Shown: positions 51,372 through 60,144 of the stretch, piece after piece
Layout: each line of letters starts with the position of its first letter
Position numbering within the stretch: position 1 is the first letter of the stretch
Program-made: the position numbers and the translations under genes
Assembly: GCA_017436185.1 (NCBI GenBank)
Contig: JAFSDP010000012.1
Span: 62,001-126,000 of the forward strand
Direction: 5' to 3'
DNA: 64,000 nucleotides
From: Alistipes sp.
GTDB taxonomy: Bacteria; Bacteroidota; Bacteroidia; Bacteroidales; Rikenellaceae
The notes under the pieces: generated by a model
Database searches by the model: none
What the model was told of the DNA's origin: nothing
What the model saw: only the letters and a program-made list of their open reading frames with translations

Positions 51372-52529
51372 ATGATTGACTATTTACTTCCCATAGCGAC
51401 CCTCGTAATCTTCTTGGCCGACCTTCGTCGGGCTCGAAGAATCCTCCGCCAAAGCCAACCCCTTTGGTGGTATATTTCGTGGGTGGCTGTCGGTATCAAC
51501 TGCGTGCACGCCGCCTTGAATATCGGCTATTTCGTGGATAATCCATCGTGGTGGATGCGCCTCGGAATGTGGATTGTATTGGTTTGGATACTAAGTGTTT
51601 CTACGCGTTACCTCTATCTTTTCTTCCGGTGGATTAAGTGGCCGAAAGTGGGTATTTTGGCAGCCGCAACCATCGTATGCGTCTTGCTCTACGGCGTGCT
51701 GTGGGGACGCACTGCACTCTATGTCAAGCCCGTTGAGATTTGCTCGCATCGGCTTCCCAAATCGTTTGACGGCTACCGCATCGCCTTCTTTACGGACCTG
51801 CATTTGGGTACGCACGTGCGTGAAGAGCGGGAGTTGGAGCGATTGGTCGAGATGATCAACGATTGCCAAGCCGACCTGGTGCTCTTTGGTGGCGATTTGA
51901 TTAATGTGCGCCATACGGAGCTCAACGAGTGGGCAATGGAGCTGCTCGGCTCGATTCGCCCCCGAGTCTATTCGGTCATCGGCAACCACGATGTAGGCAC
52001 CTATATTCGTGACTCGATAGCCCTGCCGTTTGAAGTAAGTTATGCCCGTTTGTTGGAGCGAAAAGCGCAGATGGGGTGGACCGTGTTGCAGGATTCGACC
52101 TGCTACATTCGCCGAGGCAACGATTCGATTTCGCTGTCGGGTTTTGCGTTCGACGCCTCGTTCAAGGAGCAACGCCACGACCGCAGCCTCCCCATCACGG
52201 GGGCCGAGAGGGGTTTTCGAGGTGTGCCGACCGACCTCTACAACATCACCCTCATCCACCTGCCGCAACATTGGGAGGAGGTCATCGAGCGTGGCTATGG
52301 CGATTTGACCCTCTCGGGCCACACCCACGCTATGCAGATAAAACTTCCGTTGGGCAAGCAGTGCCGAGGGCTTTCACCCGCCCGTATCATCTATCCCCGC
52401 TGGAGTGGCCGCTACGACCAAGACGAACACACCCTCTACATCGGTGACGGTGTAGGCTACATAGGCTATCCGATGCGCATCGGAGCCCATCCCGAAATCA
52501 CCTTAATCACCCTTCGACAATGCAAGTAA
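51372..52529 (+). CDS. Membrane-anchored metallophosphoesterase
   Basis: The 385-residue product (ATG start; GTG codons at 51363 and 51369 are alternatives) has about four N-terminal membrane helices and a calcineurin-like phosphoesterase domain with all metal motifs: FFTDLHLGTH, LFGGDLIN, VIGNHDVG, LIHLPQHW and LSGHTHAMQ. It resembles the YkuE/YaeI group, which may act on lipids or UDP-linked precursors; substrate unknown. It overlaps the permuted RibD gene by 10 nt, so the two are coupled. Confidence 0.9.
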   Translation: MIDYLLPIATLVIFLADLRRARRILRQSQPLWWYISWVAVGINCVHAALNIGYFVDNPSWWMRLGMWIVLVWILSVSTRYLYLFFRWIKWPKVGILAAATIVCVLLYGVLWGRTALYVKPVEICSHRLPKSFDGYRIAFFTDLHLGTHVREERELERLVEMINDCQADLVLFGGDLINVRHTELNEWAMELLGSIRPRVYSVIGNHDVGTYIRDSIALPFEVSYARLLERKAQMGWTVLQDSTCYIRRGNDSISLSGFAFDASFKEQRHDRSLPITGAERGFRGVPTDLYNITLIHLPQHWEEVIERGYGDLTLSGHTHAMQIKLPLGKQCRGLSPARIIYPRWSGRYDQDEHTLYIGDGVGYIGYPMRIGAHPEITLITLRQCK

Positions 52530-53545
52530 TGTGCTCTGTGGCCACCACGGCCGACGGTTTTTTGGACGACACCACGCCCCAACGATTGGTTCTCTCCACC
52601 CCCGAAGATTGGGAGGAGGTCTATCGTCTGCGTGGGCAGCACGATGCCATCTTGGTGGGAGCCGAGACGCTCCGACGAGATAATCCCCGCCTGAAATGTT
52701 GCCCCACGAAGGTCTCGCTGACCGCCTCGGGCAACCTATCGAGCGAATTGAGGGTATTCGGTAGCGAGGGGAAGAAAATCATCTTTTCGCTCCGTCCGCT
52801 GCCCCAATTGGCGGAAGTATGCGAGGTGGTCATATTGAACGAAATTTCGGCGGCCGCCATCGTCACCGAATTGGAAAAGCGAGGCATTCGACGTCTTTTT
52901 GTGGAGGGTGGCAGCCAAGTCTTAAACCTCTTTTTGGAGGCCGAGCTAGTCGATGTATTGCGTGTGGCGGTCAATCCCACCATCGTCGCAGGGGAGCAGG
53001 GATATGCGCCGTTTGCCTTTAATGCCGAGCGTGCCATCTCGGTCGAGAAGAGCAAATTGGGCGGAATGGAGGTTTCGACCTACCGCTTAAAGGCCGACAC
53101 CGAAGCAGACGATCGGGCGATGTTGCGCCAAGCCATCGAGGTGAGCCGTCAATGCGTTCCCTCGCCGAGTTGTTATCGGGTGGGGGCGGTTATCCGCACC
53201 CTTGACGGAGCTGTATTCACGGGCTATACCCACGAGACCTCGCCCACGCACCACGCCGAGCAGGAGGCCCTCAAAAAGGCGTTGGCAGCCGATGCCGACC
53301 TGCAAGGTGCCACCATCTATGCCTCGATGGAGCCCTGTTCGCAGCGTGCCAGCGAGCCGTTGAGTTGCTCGGCACTCATTCTGAAATACGGTCTCGGACG
53401 TGTGGTCTTTGCCGCCTACGAGCCTTCGAAATTTGTCTGTTGCGAGGGGGCGTTGCGGCTGCGGCAAGGCGGGGTGGATGTCCGAGTCTTTACGGATATG
53501 GCCGACGAGGTGATGCAAATCAACAGCCATCTGAATCTTCAATAA
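52520..53545 (+). CDS. RibD-like bifunctional protein with reversed domain order (reductase, then deaminase)
   Basis: The 341-residue product has a RibD_C/DHFR-like reductase first (about 1-190: SVATTADGFLDD, DAILVGAETLRRDNPRL, LFVEGGSQVLNLFLE, VDVLRVAVNPTIVAG) and a cytidine-deaminase-fold domain second (about 195-330) with Zn-site motifs HAE (His245, Glu247) and PC...C (Cys273, Cys283; nine residues between the Cys). In E. coli RibD the deaminase is N-terminal. Expected role is steps two and three of riboflavin synthesis, but the altered order and the lost GRTPPC-like segment leave room for another pyrimidine substrate. Confidence 0.85.
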   Translation: MQVMCSVATTADGFLDDTTPQRLVLSTPEDWEEVYRLRGQHDAILVGAETLRRDNPRLKCCPTKVSLTASGNLSSELRVFGSEGKKIIFSLRPLPQLAEVCEVVILNEISAAAIVTELEKRGIRRLFVEGGSQVLNLFLEAELVDVLRVAVNPTIVAGEQGYAPFAFNAERAISVEKSKLGGMEVSTYRLKADTEADDRAMLRQAIEVSRQCVPSPSCYRVGAVIRTLDGAVFTGYTHETSPTHHAEQEALKKALAADADLQGATIYASMEPCSQRASEPLSCSALILKYGLGRVVFAAYEPSKFVCCEGALRLRQGGVDVRVFTDMADEVMQINSHLNLQ

Positions 53546-53551
53546 ACGACA

Positions 53552-53580
53552 AGAGGGTCTTGCAGCACGCAAGACCCTCT
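53552..53580. terminator. Terminator hairpin between the RibD-like gene and the receptor gene
   Basis: A perfect 12-bp inverted repeat (53552-53563 and 53569-53580) with a 5-nt loop between convergent genes; the T-tracts are weak on both sides. Confidence 0.7.
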
Positions 53581-53599
53581 CTGGTTCGGCAACAACCCG

Positions 53600-56500
53600 C
53601 TAACGGGGACCGGGACCCATCCCACGGCCACCTCCCGGAGGAGGCCCCATCATTCGGCCGTGTTGACGGAAATCTCGTTGCGCCGAACTTTCGTAGTCCG
53701 ACATATTGCGTGAACCCTTCTTTCCGAACAAACGCAAATTGTAGGTGAATTGCAACATATAGTAGCGACCCATCGACAGGTTGGTCACGTTCTGCGTGAA
53801 GCCCGAGCCGGTGGTACGCGAGAAGGCGGTATTGTTCTGGTTAAACAGGTCATTCACACCCAGCAACACTTCACCACGCTGATTCTTAAAGACCTTTTTA
53901 CCAATGTAGAGGTTGCAAAGCATATAATCCTCGTTGTAGTCGTTTGTAATACCGAGGTACTGCGAATAGGTGGCCGAAGCGGTGAAGGTGAAGCCCAGGG
54001 GGAGGACAAACTTCATCGAGGCGTTGGCCGAGTGGTTGAAGTACTTATTCTTCTCGTTGCCCGACACCAGCGAGTTGGTTGCCTCGTTGTAAGAGCCGTT
54101 CCACGAGAGGGTGAAATCGACATTCTCGGAGATGTTCGAGCCCAAGACTGCACGCAGGAAGTAGCCCATATTCTCGGCATCGTTGCGCTCACCGCCCAGA
54201 ATCGTACCATCGCTCTGCACCTGACCACCCACCATCGAGGGGGTCTTCGACCAATTTACACCGGCCATCACGTTGAAGTTACTCTTCAGGAAGCCGATCG
54301 GCAGACCGTAATTGACCATACCCATCGCGCTCCACTGGCCGTCCAGATTAACAGGCATCGAGTAGTAGTTGGGCGAGTAGGTGTTCATCGTTCCCTCCGT
54401 ATCGGTCAGGGTGATGCGGATGGGATTCTCCTTCGAGCCCTGCACCAGATGGGTTGCCGTATAATTCGAGGTGGTGGACATATGGCCCATCACCATAAAG
54501 GTGCGACCCTTCTCCAAATTCGAATTCACATAGTGGAAACGCAGGCTGTGGCCATACGAGGGCTTCAGATAGGGGTTACCACGCGAAATGTTCTGGGCGT
54601 TCGACACATCATAGACATTCTGCAGATTCTGCACCGTGGGGGCATTCGTGTTCGAATTGACAAACAGACGAATCGAATTCTCCTGGTTGATGTTGAATTG
54701 ACCCATCATAAAGTAGGTCAAGTTGTCGTAGTTGTGCTTGATGGGTTTATTATCACCCACAATCTGGCCGCTCAGCACCTGACCCTCCAATTGGGCCGAC
54801 TGGTAGTAGAGGTTGGCCACAAACGTATTCTTCTGCTTGGCATAGCGGAAACCCGGACCTACACGGTGCTCGATATTGGTGCTTTCGAAGGTGTTCGAGA
54901 GCGAGGGGTCGGGCAGCAGACCCGCCGTCAGCCAATCCTCGGCCGTTACGAACGACGATTTGTTGCGCTCGTCGCTCTCATAATCGAAGCGGTATTGGAG
55001 GCTGAACTGCGTATATTTTCCGAGCGGCTCGGTGTAGGTAAACTCGCCACCCGCATCAAAGCTCTTCGAGGGGGTGAGGGTGCGCAGGTAGCGCAGCGAG
55101 GTGTAGGCGGCGGGATCCCACGTCCAAGGCACATCGCCCTCCAAACCCTCCATCACCGTAGGACGCTCCTCTTGGGCGGCCATCTGGTTTGAGAAACTGT
55201 TCTTGGTATTCTCCTGATCCGAATAACGCACGTTACCATTGACCGTTATGGTACGACCCGTCTTACCCAATTTGGCTCGATAGACCAATCGGGTACGCAT
55301 ATTATAGCCGTGACGCTCGGTGGTCGAGTAACTGTCGGTGCGGCTGTAACCGCTACCACCCATCTCGGGAGCGCCATACTGCCAACCGTTGGTCATCGAC
55401 ATCGGGTCATTGGACTGGAAGCTGAACGAGGGACGAATCATCAGGTTGTGATTGTCGTTGATTTTCCACTCGATGCGGGCATTGAAACGGTGGTTGTTGG
55501 CGGCCGTTTCGGAACTGCCACGGGTCTGCAACGTATCGAGCAACATCGGTGCCTCGTACCACTTATCGGTCGTGGTGCGATTGTAGGTATCGGTATTGTT
55601 GAAGAAGTAGCTACCCTGGAAGGTGACCTGGTCACGCTTGCCCCACGAATCCGAGAGGTTCAGACCTACGGCATTGACGGTGGCAATACCGCTTTGAGGG
55701 CGCATCATATACTGACCCATACCGCCACCTCTGCCGCCACCGCCCGAGACACCCAGGATGTCTTCGAACGAGAAATTCTGCTGGTTGATGTTGTTGAAAA
55801 GGGCCAACACCGAGACACGGGTGCCGCCATTGAAGATATTGACATTACCACCTGCCAGGTACTTAAAACGGTCCTCGGCGCCATCCTCGGCATCGTAACC
55901 CACACCGGCATAGACCTTACCAAACTGTCCCTGACGCATATGGCGGTGGGTGACGATATTCAGGGCCTTGTAACCCTCGCCATCGTCCATACCCGAGAAT
56001 TCGGCCGCATCCGAAAGTTTGTTATAGACCTCGATGCGATCGACCGTCTCGGCCGGAAGCGATTTGATGGCCGTCGTGACATCCTCGCCGAAGAACTCCT
56101 TGCCATCAACAAAAATCTTCTTGACCTCTTCGCCCTGCGTCTCGACCTTGCCGTCGCTGACCGTAATACCGGGCATCTTCTTCAGCAGCCCCTCGACATC
56201 CGAATCGTTAGCCACCTTGAAGGCACCTGCGTTGTAGCTCAACGTATCGCCCTTCTGCGAGGCACGAATCGCCTTGGCTTCCTTCACTACGCGCTCAATC
56301 TGAACACCCTCTTTGAGCGAGATTTTACCCAGATCGAGTTTCGACTTATCGAGCGTAAATTGCTGCTCGTGGGTCGTGTAGCCCATAAACTGCACCGAAA
56401 GGGCATAGTTGCCATAGGGGAGTGATTTAAGCGTAACGGCACCCTCGTAACCCGACGTGGTGTGGGTCGGCTTCTCGGGATTGGCCTCGGGGGTGGCGGT

Positions 56501-56629
56501 GATGACGGCGCCAATGATGGTTTCGCCCGTCTCGGCATCAACAATCGTGGCCGTAACCGTACCTTTCTGTGCCATCGCCGAGAGTGCGAAGGCAAGCGTA
56601 GCCACAATCATCAACAAACATTTTTTCAT
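53600..56629 (-). CDS. TonB-dependent-receptor-like outer-membrane protein with Gly/Arg/Pro-rich tail
   Basis: The 1009-residue product has a signal peptide (to about Ala20), a CarboxypepD_reg-like domain (about 23-105, GTVTATIVDAETGETIIGAV), a plug-like domain (about 120-235, GLLKKMPGITVSDGKVETQG, KKIFVDGKEFFGEDV), and an OMP_b-brl_3-type barrel. A loop near residue 295 is GGGGRGGGMGQ. The final strand ends around YMLQFTYNLRLF and is followed by about 40 residues ending in a Pro/Gly/Arg-rich tail, so the barrel signal is not at the extreme C-terminus. No SusD partner. Substrate unknown. Confidence 0.9.
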   Translation of the reverse strand: MKKCLLMIVATLAFALSAMAQKGTVTATIVDAETGETIIGAVITATPEANPEKPTHTTSGYEGAVTLKSLPYGNYALSVQFMGYTTHEQQFTLDKSKLDLGKISLKEGVQIERVVKEAKAIRASQKGDTLSYNAGAFKVANDSDVEGLLKKMPGITVSDGKVETQGEEVKKIFVDGKEFFGEDVTTAIKSLPAETVDRIEVYNKLSDAAEFSGMDDGEGYKALNIVTHRHMRQGQFGKVYAGVGYDAEDGAEDRFKYLAGGNVNIFNGGTRVSVLALFNNINQQNFSFEDILGVSGGGGRGGGMGQYMMRPQSGIATVNAVGLNLSDSWGKRDQVTFQGSYFFNNTDTYNRTTTDKWYEAPMLLDTLQTRGSSETAANNHRFNARIEWKINDNHNLMIRPSFSFQSNDPMSMTNGWQYGAPEMGGSGYSRTDSYSTTERHGYNMRTRLVYRAKLGKTGRTITVNGNVRYSDQENTKNSFSNQMAAQEERPTVMEGLEGDVPWTWDPAAYTSLRYLRTLTPSKSFDAGGEFTYTEPLGKYTQFSLQYRFDYESDERNKSSFVTAEDWLTAGLLPDPSLSNTFESTNIEHRVGPGFRYAKQKNTFVANLYYQSAQLEGQVLSGQIVGDNKPIKHNYDNLTYFMMGQFNINQENSIRLFVNSNTNAPTVQNLQNVYDVSNAQNISRGNPYLKPSYGHSLRFHYVNSNLEKGRTFMVMGHMSTTSNYTATHLVQGSKENPIRITLTDTEGTMNTYSPNYYSMPVNLDGQWSAMGMVNYGLPIGFLKSNFNVMAGVNWSKTPSMVGGQVQSDGTILGGERNDAENMGYFLRAVLGSNISENVDFTLSWNGSYNEATNSLVSGNEKNKYFNHSANASMKFVLPLGFTFTASATYSQYLGITNDYNEDYMLCNLYIGKKVFKNQRGEVLLGVNDLFNQNNTAFSRTTGSGFTQNVTNLSMGRYYMLQFTYNLRLFGKKGSRNMSDYESSAQRDFRQHGRMMGPPPGGGRGMGPGPR

Positions 56630-56670
56630 AGTCGAATTATATCAATCTCTTTTTTTACAAAACGAATGGA

Positions 56671-56678
56671 CGAAGATA
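56671..56678 (-). promoter_or_regulatory. Possible -7 box of the receptor gene
   Basis: TATCTTCG on the minus strand (one mismatch to TAnnTTTG), 41 nt upstream of the ATG. Confidence 0.35.
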
Positions 56679-56721
56679 ATCAACTTTTACACTTCGCACG
56701 TGCGTGCGTGGGTGAATCGCC

Positions 56722-56754
56722 CAAAATAGGGTGCCAATCGCCCAATTGACACCC
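56722..56754 (-). terminator. Terminator of the DUF4890 gene
   Basis: On the minus strand a 10-bp hairpin (arms 56745-56754 and 56729-56738, one G-U pair, 6-nt loop) followed by TATTTTG. Confidence 0.65.
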
Positions 56755-56778
56755 GTTGTTCTCTATCAAATCGGCCTG

Positions 56779-57321
56779 TTAGAAGTTGGGACCGTGCTCA
56801 AATCCGCCACCGGTTCCTCGACGATGACCCATTCCGAAGGCACCTCTATCGCCGGGGGCACGCCCCATACCCATCTCGGGACGGCGAGCGGGACCCTGCT
56901 GGCGACGCTGCTCCATCTGCTCCCAACGAGCAAACTGATCGCTGTTGAGCACCCGTTTCATCTCCTTGCGGTAGACGCTCTTCTCACGCTTCATTGCTTT
57001 GCGAATGGCCTTGCGGTCGCCCTTCTTGTCGCTGTGCAACTTACCGATGCGACCACGATAATCGGCCTCGATGCGTCGCACCTCACGCTTCTGACGCTCG
57101 TCCAAACGAAGCATCTTTGCCATACGCTCGAAGCGTTCAGCCTCCGTTCGTTGGCGGTCCATGCGGCCTCGCTCGCCCTGCTGGCGGCGCTGCTGCATCT
57201 CGCCACGCTGCATCTGACCCTGCCCGAAACGACGCTCTCGTGCGCCATCGCTGAAATCTTGTGCCATTGCTACGCCACCCATCATCAAGGCAGCCGCAGC
57301 CATCAACATTAACTTTTTCAT
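56779..57321 (-). CDS. DUF4890 / Spy-like periplasmic protein
   Basis: The 180-residue product has a signal peptide (MKKLMLMAAAALMMGGVAMA) followed by a very charged helical region: an Arg/Gln/Glu-rich stretch (30-65) and a conserved helix pair LRLDERQKREVRRIEADYRG and MKREKSVYRKEMKRVLNSDQF that resembles the LTxxQ-containing helices of Spy/CpxP-type proteins. The last 35 residues are rich in Gly, Met, Arg and His. Spy-like proteins are periplasmic chaperones or metal/stress sensors. It lies between the LytTR regulator and the receptor gene. Confidence 0.8.
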   Translation of the reverse strand: MKKLMLMAAAALMMGGVAMAQDFSDGARERRFGQGQMQRGEMQQRRQQGERGRMDRQRTEAERFERMAKMLRLDERQKREVRRIEADYRGRIGKLHSDKKGDRKAIRKAMKREKSVYRKEMKRVLNSDQFARWEQMEQRRQQGPARRPEMGMGRAPGDRGAFGMGHRRGTGGGFEHGPNF

Positions 57322-57433
57322 CGCTCTATATTTTTAATTGGGGTCTGTAAATCTGTTTTCGCTGTTTGGTTGCAACCTTTGCTTATACAACGCTTTTTGC
57401 CCCGAAAAGTTAATGCCGAATGGGGTGAAACAA

Positions 57434-57461
57434 CAAAAACGGAGGGTGAATCGCCCTCCGT
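57434..57461 (-). terminator. Terminator of the two-component operon
   Basis: On the minus strand ACGGAGGG / CCCTCCGT (8 bp, 7-nt loop) followed by TTTTTG, just after the response-regulator stop. Confidence 0.75.
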
Positions 57462-57481
57462 AGATTACATTTCGACTATTC

Positions 57482-58240
57482 TTACTCGGTACGAGTAGCA
57501 CGCAGCCACGCCTTGAATTCGGGAACTCGGGCCTTTGAGATGATGATTTTCTCGGGTGTGGGCACCGTCAGCGACAACGACAGACGACTGCCAAACCAGA
57601 CCGTAATCTCCTCGACAGCTCGGCGCGAGATGATGAACTGACGGTTGGCACGGAAAAAATCGCCCTCGGGCAGGACGTTTTGCAATGCCTCCAACGTGCG
57701 ATCGATGGGGTAGGAAGCACCATCGAACCCATAGGCCGTCACTCGCTCATTGGAGGTGTAACAGAAGGCTATTTGATCACGGTGCAGCGGGATGATTTTA
57801 TCGCGCAGATGGACCAGGAAGGTCTCCTCGTATTGGCGTACGACCTGTTTGATGCGGTTGCCATACTCCTTGCGCTCCGAGCCGGTAAGACGATCCAACT
57901 TCTCCATTGCACGATGCACGTCGGCCGCCGCAATGGGTTTCAGAAGATAGTCGATGCTGCACAAACGGAAAGCATCCAGCGCATATTGGTCGTAGGCCGT
58001 GGTAAAGATGACGGGAGAAGTGACCTCGACACGATCCATAATGCGGAACGACTCGCCGTCGGCCAGGTGAATATCCATAAAAATCAGATCGGGGGCAGGA
58101 TGATTTTGCAACCACTCGACACTCTCCTCGACGCTCTCAATCACATCGAGCACTAGGACCGTCGGGGCCTCCTCTTTGAGGATGGCAATCAGATTCTGGG
58201 CCGCAGCCGTTTCGTCTTCTATAATAAGGGTGCGTATCAT
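57482..58240 (-). CDS. LytTR-family response regulator
   Basis: The 252-residue protein has a receiver domain (1-120: acidic IIEDE, phosphoacceptor Asp56 in IFMDIHL, Thr/Ser FTTAYDQYALDAF, Lys in DYLLKPIAA) and a LytTR DNA-binding domain (about 148-248: FLVHLRDKIIPLHRDQIAF, GDFFRANRQFIIS). It is the partner of the kinase upstream; the kinase stop and this ATG overlap as TAATG. It should activate targets through paired LytTR sites; nearest candidates are the DUF4890 and receptor genes just downstream, by position only. Confidence 0.94.
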   Translation of the reverse strand: MIRTLIIEDETAAAQNLIAILKEEAPTVLVLDVIESVEESVEWLQNHPAPDLIFMDIHLADGESFRIMDRVEVTSPVIFTTAYDQYALDAFRLCSIDYLLKPIAAADVHRAMEKLDRLTGSERKEYGNRIKQVVRQYEETFLVHLRDKIIPLHRDQIAFCYTSNERVTAYGFDGASYPIDRTLEALQNVLPEGDFFRANRQFIISRRAVEEITVWFGSRLSLSLTVPTPEKIIISKARVPEFKAWLRATRTE

Positions 58241-59547
58241 TATTGTGCAGGTTTTTGAAGCGGTAAACGAACTAAAAAGGTCTTGCCGTCGTTCTCGACC
58301 ACAATGTCGCAGTCGGTAATCAGACGCCAGCGTTTGCGAAGATTCTCCAGACCGATGCCGGTCGAAGGCTCGGCCTCCAACTTCGGAGCGATGGGATTCG
58401 AGATTTCGACCCAGCCATCTTCGGTGGTGCGAATCGTGACACGCAAGGGCTTATTCTTGGTAATCGTGTTGTGTTTCACGGCATTACCAATCAGCGGTTG
58501 CAGCGAAAGTGCCGGCAACAACTAGGTCATAAACTTCTCCTCGACATCGAAATCGAAAAAGAGTTTGTCGGCGTAGCGAATCGAATACTGGTAGCTGAAG
58601 GCTTCGGCAAATTTCATCTCCTCACTCAAGGGGGTGAGGGTATTCTGCCCATTTTGAATGATATAGCGGAAGGTGTAGGAGAGTTGGTCGATGTAACGCA
58701 ACGCCTTGTCCGACTCCTTTTCACGCACCAACATCGAGAGCGAATTGAGCGAATTGAAGAAGAAATGGGGCGAAATCTGACTCACCAACACGTTGTATTG
58801 GGCCGACAGCGACTCGTTTTTGAGCTTCTCGACCTCGACATTGATGTGGTGCTGACGATAGACCAACAGACGCACCCAGGCAAAGAGAATCGACACGCTG
58901 AAGGCCAACGAACATTTCAGAATGAGGTACGAGTCGAAGATGTTGGAGCGGGTGAAATTCAGTCGCACACGACCCTCGTACCAGTCAATGACGGGGGCAG
59001 CCAAATACATCAACACTGTCACCGTAACAGCCAGCAACACAGTCAAAAAGATCGACAGACGGTCGTACTTTCTACGTCGTACAATCCGCTGTACCAGGTT
59101 AATCAACAGGTACGAAAGCAGCGTATAGAACAACATCTGCGTGATGACCTCCGTCGAGCGGGAGGGGTAGTTGTAGAAGGTGTTGTAGTCGAACTCCTCG
59201 CCATTGACCTCGAAGATGCGGTTGAGCCAATAGTGGCCACCCGATTTACGCGGAGCATTGACATCGACCACCAAGCGGTCGCCATCTGCCAAACGGTACC
59301 AACGCACACGCTGTTGCGGCATATAGACGCTGTCACCCGAGGGATAGACCAGGTAACCGTGGCCATCCGACGAGAGGGAGAGGGTGCCTTCGCCAGGGTA
59401 CTCGATGTTACGCCCGGGAATGTTGGGTCGCCACTCGCTGCGCTCATCGCCAAAGAGCAACATCATGTACGAGAAGTTGATGACGATGGAGATGGTCACC
59501 GCCGCCAACAGGTTGATAAGGGTGTCGGTCTTGCGGAATTTCTTCAT
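58240..59547 (-). pseudogene. LytS/YehU-type sensor histidine kinase interrupted by an in-frame TAG
   Basis: One frame of 435 codons encodes a whole kinase but contains a TAG at codon 342 (complement of 58522-58524). Before it are four membrane segments (about 11-32, 137-152, 165-185, 208-230), a 90-residue extracytoplasmic part, and a His_kinase domain with SQISPHFFFNSLNSL (His261). After it the frame continues without a shift through LLPALSLQPLIGNAVKHN (N box) and STGIGLENLRKRW (G box) to a stop that overlaps the regulator start. The usual Glu before NA in the N box is Gly here. Without read-through the product lacks its ATPase domain. Confidence 0.82.
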
Positions 59548-59592
59548 ATAGTTTTGGTTGATGTTAGGTGGTGTAATAGGTTGGTTTATAGG

Positions 59593-60123
59593 CTATTCCT
59601 CGCTATACCACGAGGCGTAGAGCATATAATCGCGAGCCGTTCGCTTTACGATTTGTTCGCTCTGCTCGGGCGAGATCTCCTTCACCTTTTTGGCCGGCAC
59701 ACCTGCATAAATCGAGTTCGGCTCCAACTCGGCATTCGACAGCACCAGCGCATTGGCCGCAATAATACAACCCGAAGGAACGTGGGCATTATCCAGCACC
59801 GTAGCCCCCATCCCAATCAGCACGCCATCGTCGATGCGGGCACCGTGAATCGTGGCATTGTGGCCAATCGAGACATCGCTGCCGATGATGGTCTGCGAGG
59901 GGCGGGGCGACTTGTCGTAAAGGGTGTGCAACACCGCTCCATCCTGAATGTTGGTGCGATCGCCAACAACGATTTTATTTACATCGCCACGCAGTACCGC
60001 TCCGTACCAAATCGAGCAATCGCGACCCACCGTCACATCGCCCAGCAATACGGCCGTCTCGGCCAAAAAAGTGTTTTCACCCACCTGCGGCTCGTGGCCG
60101 CGTACTTTTCGTATAATCGCCAT
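59593..60123 (-). CDS. Gamma-class carbonic anhydrase-like protein
   Basis: The 176-residue left-handed beta-helix protein has the hexapeptide repeats (e.g. GRDCSIWYGAVLRGDVNKIVVG) and the His ligands in DGAVLHTLYD and SIGHNATIHG that bind zinc in the YrdA/PaaY group. These enzymes hydrate CO2 or serve as acyl-transferase-fold proteins of unknown role. It is 21 nt after mazG and 45 nt before the kinase gene. Confidence 0.92.
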   Translation of the reverse strand: MAIIRKVRGHEPQVGENTFLAETAVLLGDVTVGRDCSIWYGAVLRGDVNKIVVGDRTNIQDGAVLHTLYDKSPRPSQTIIGSDVSIGHNATIHGARIDDGVLIGMGATVLDNAHVPSGCIIAANALVLSNAELEPNSIYAGVPAKKVKEISPEQSEQIVKRTARDYMLYASWYSEE

Positions 60124-60144
60124 AATGTTTTGGTTTTCTTGTTA

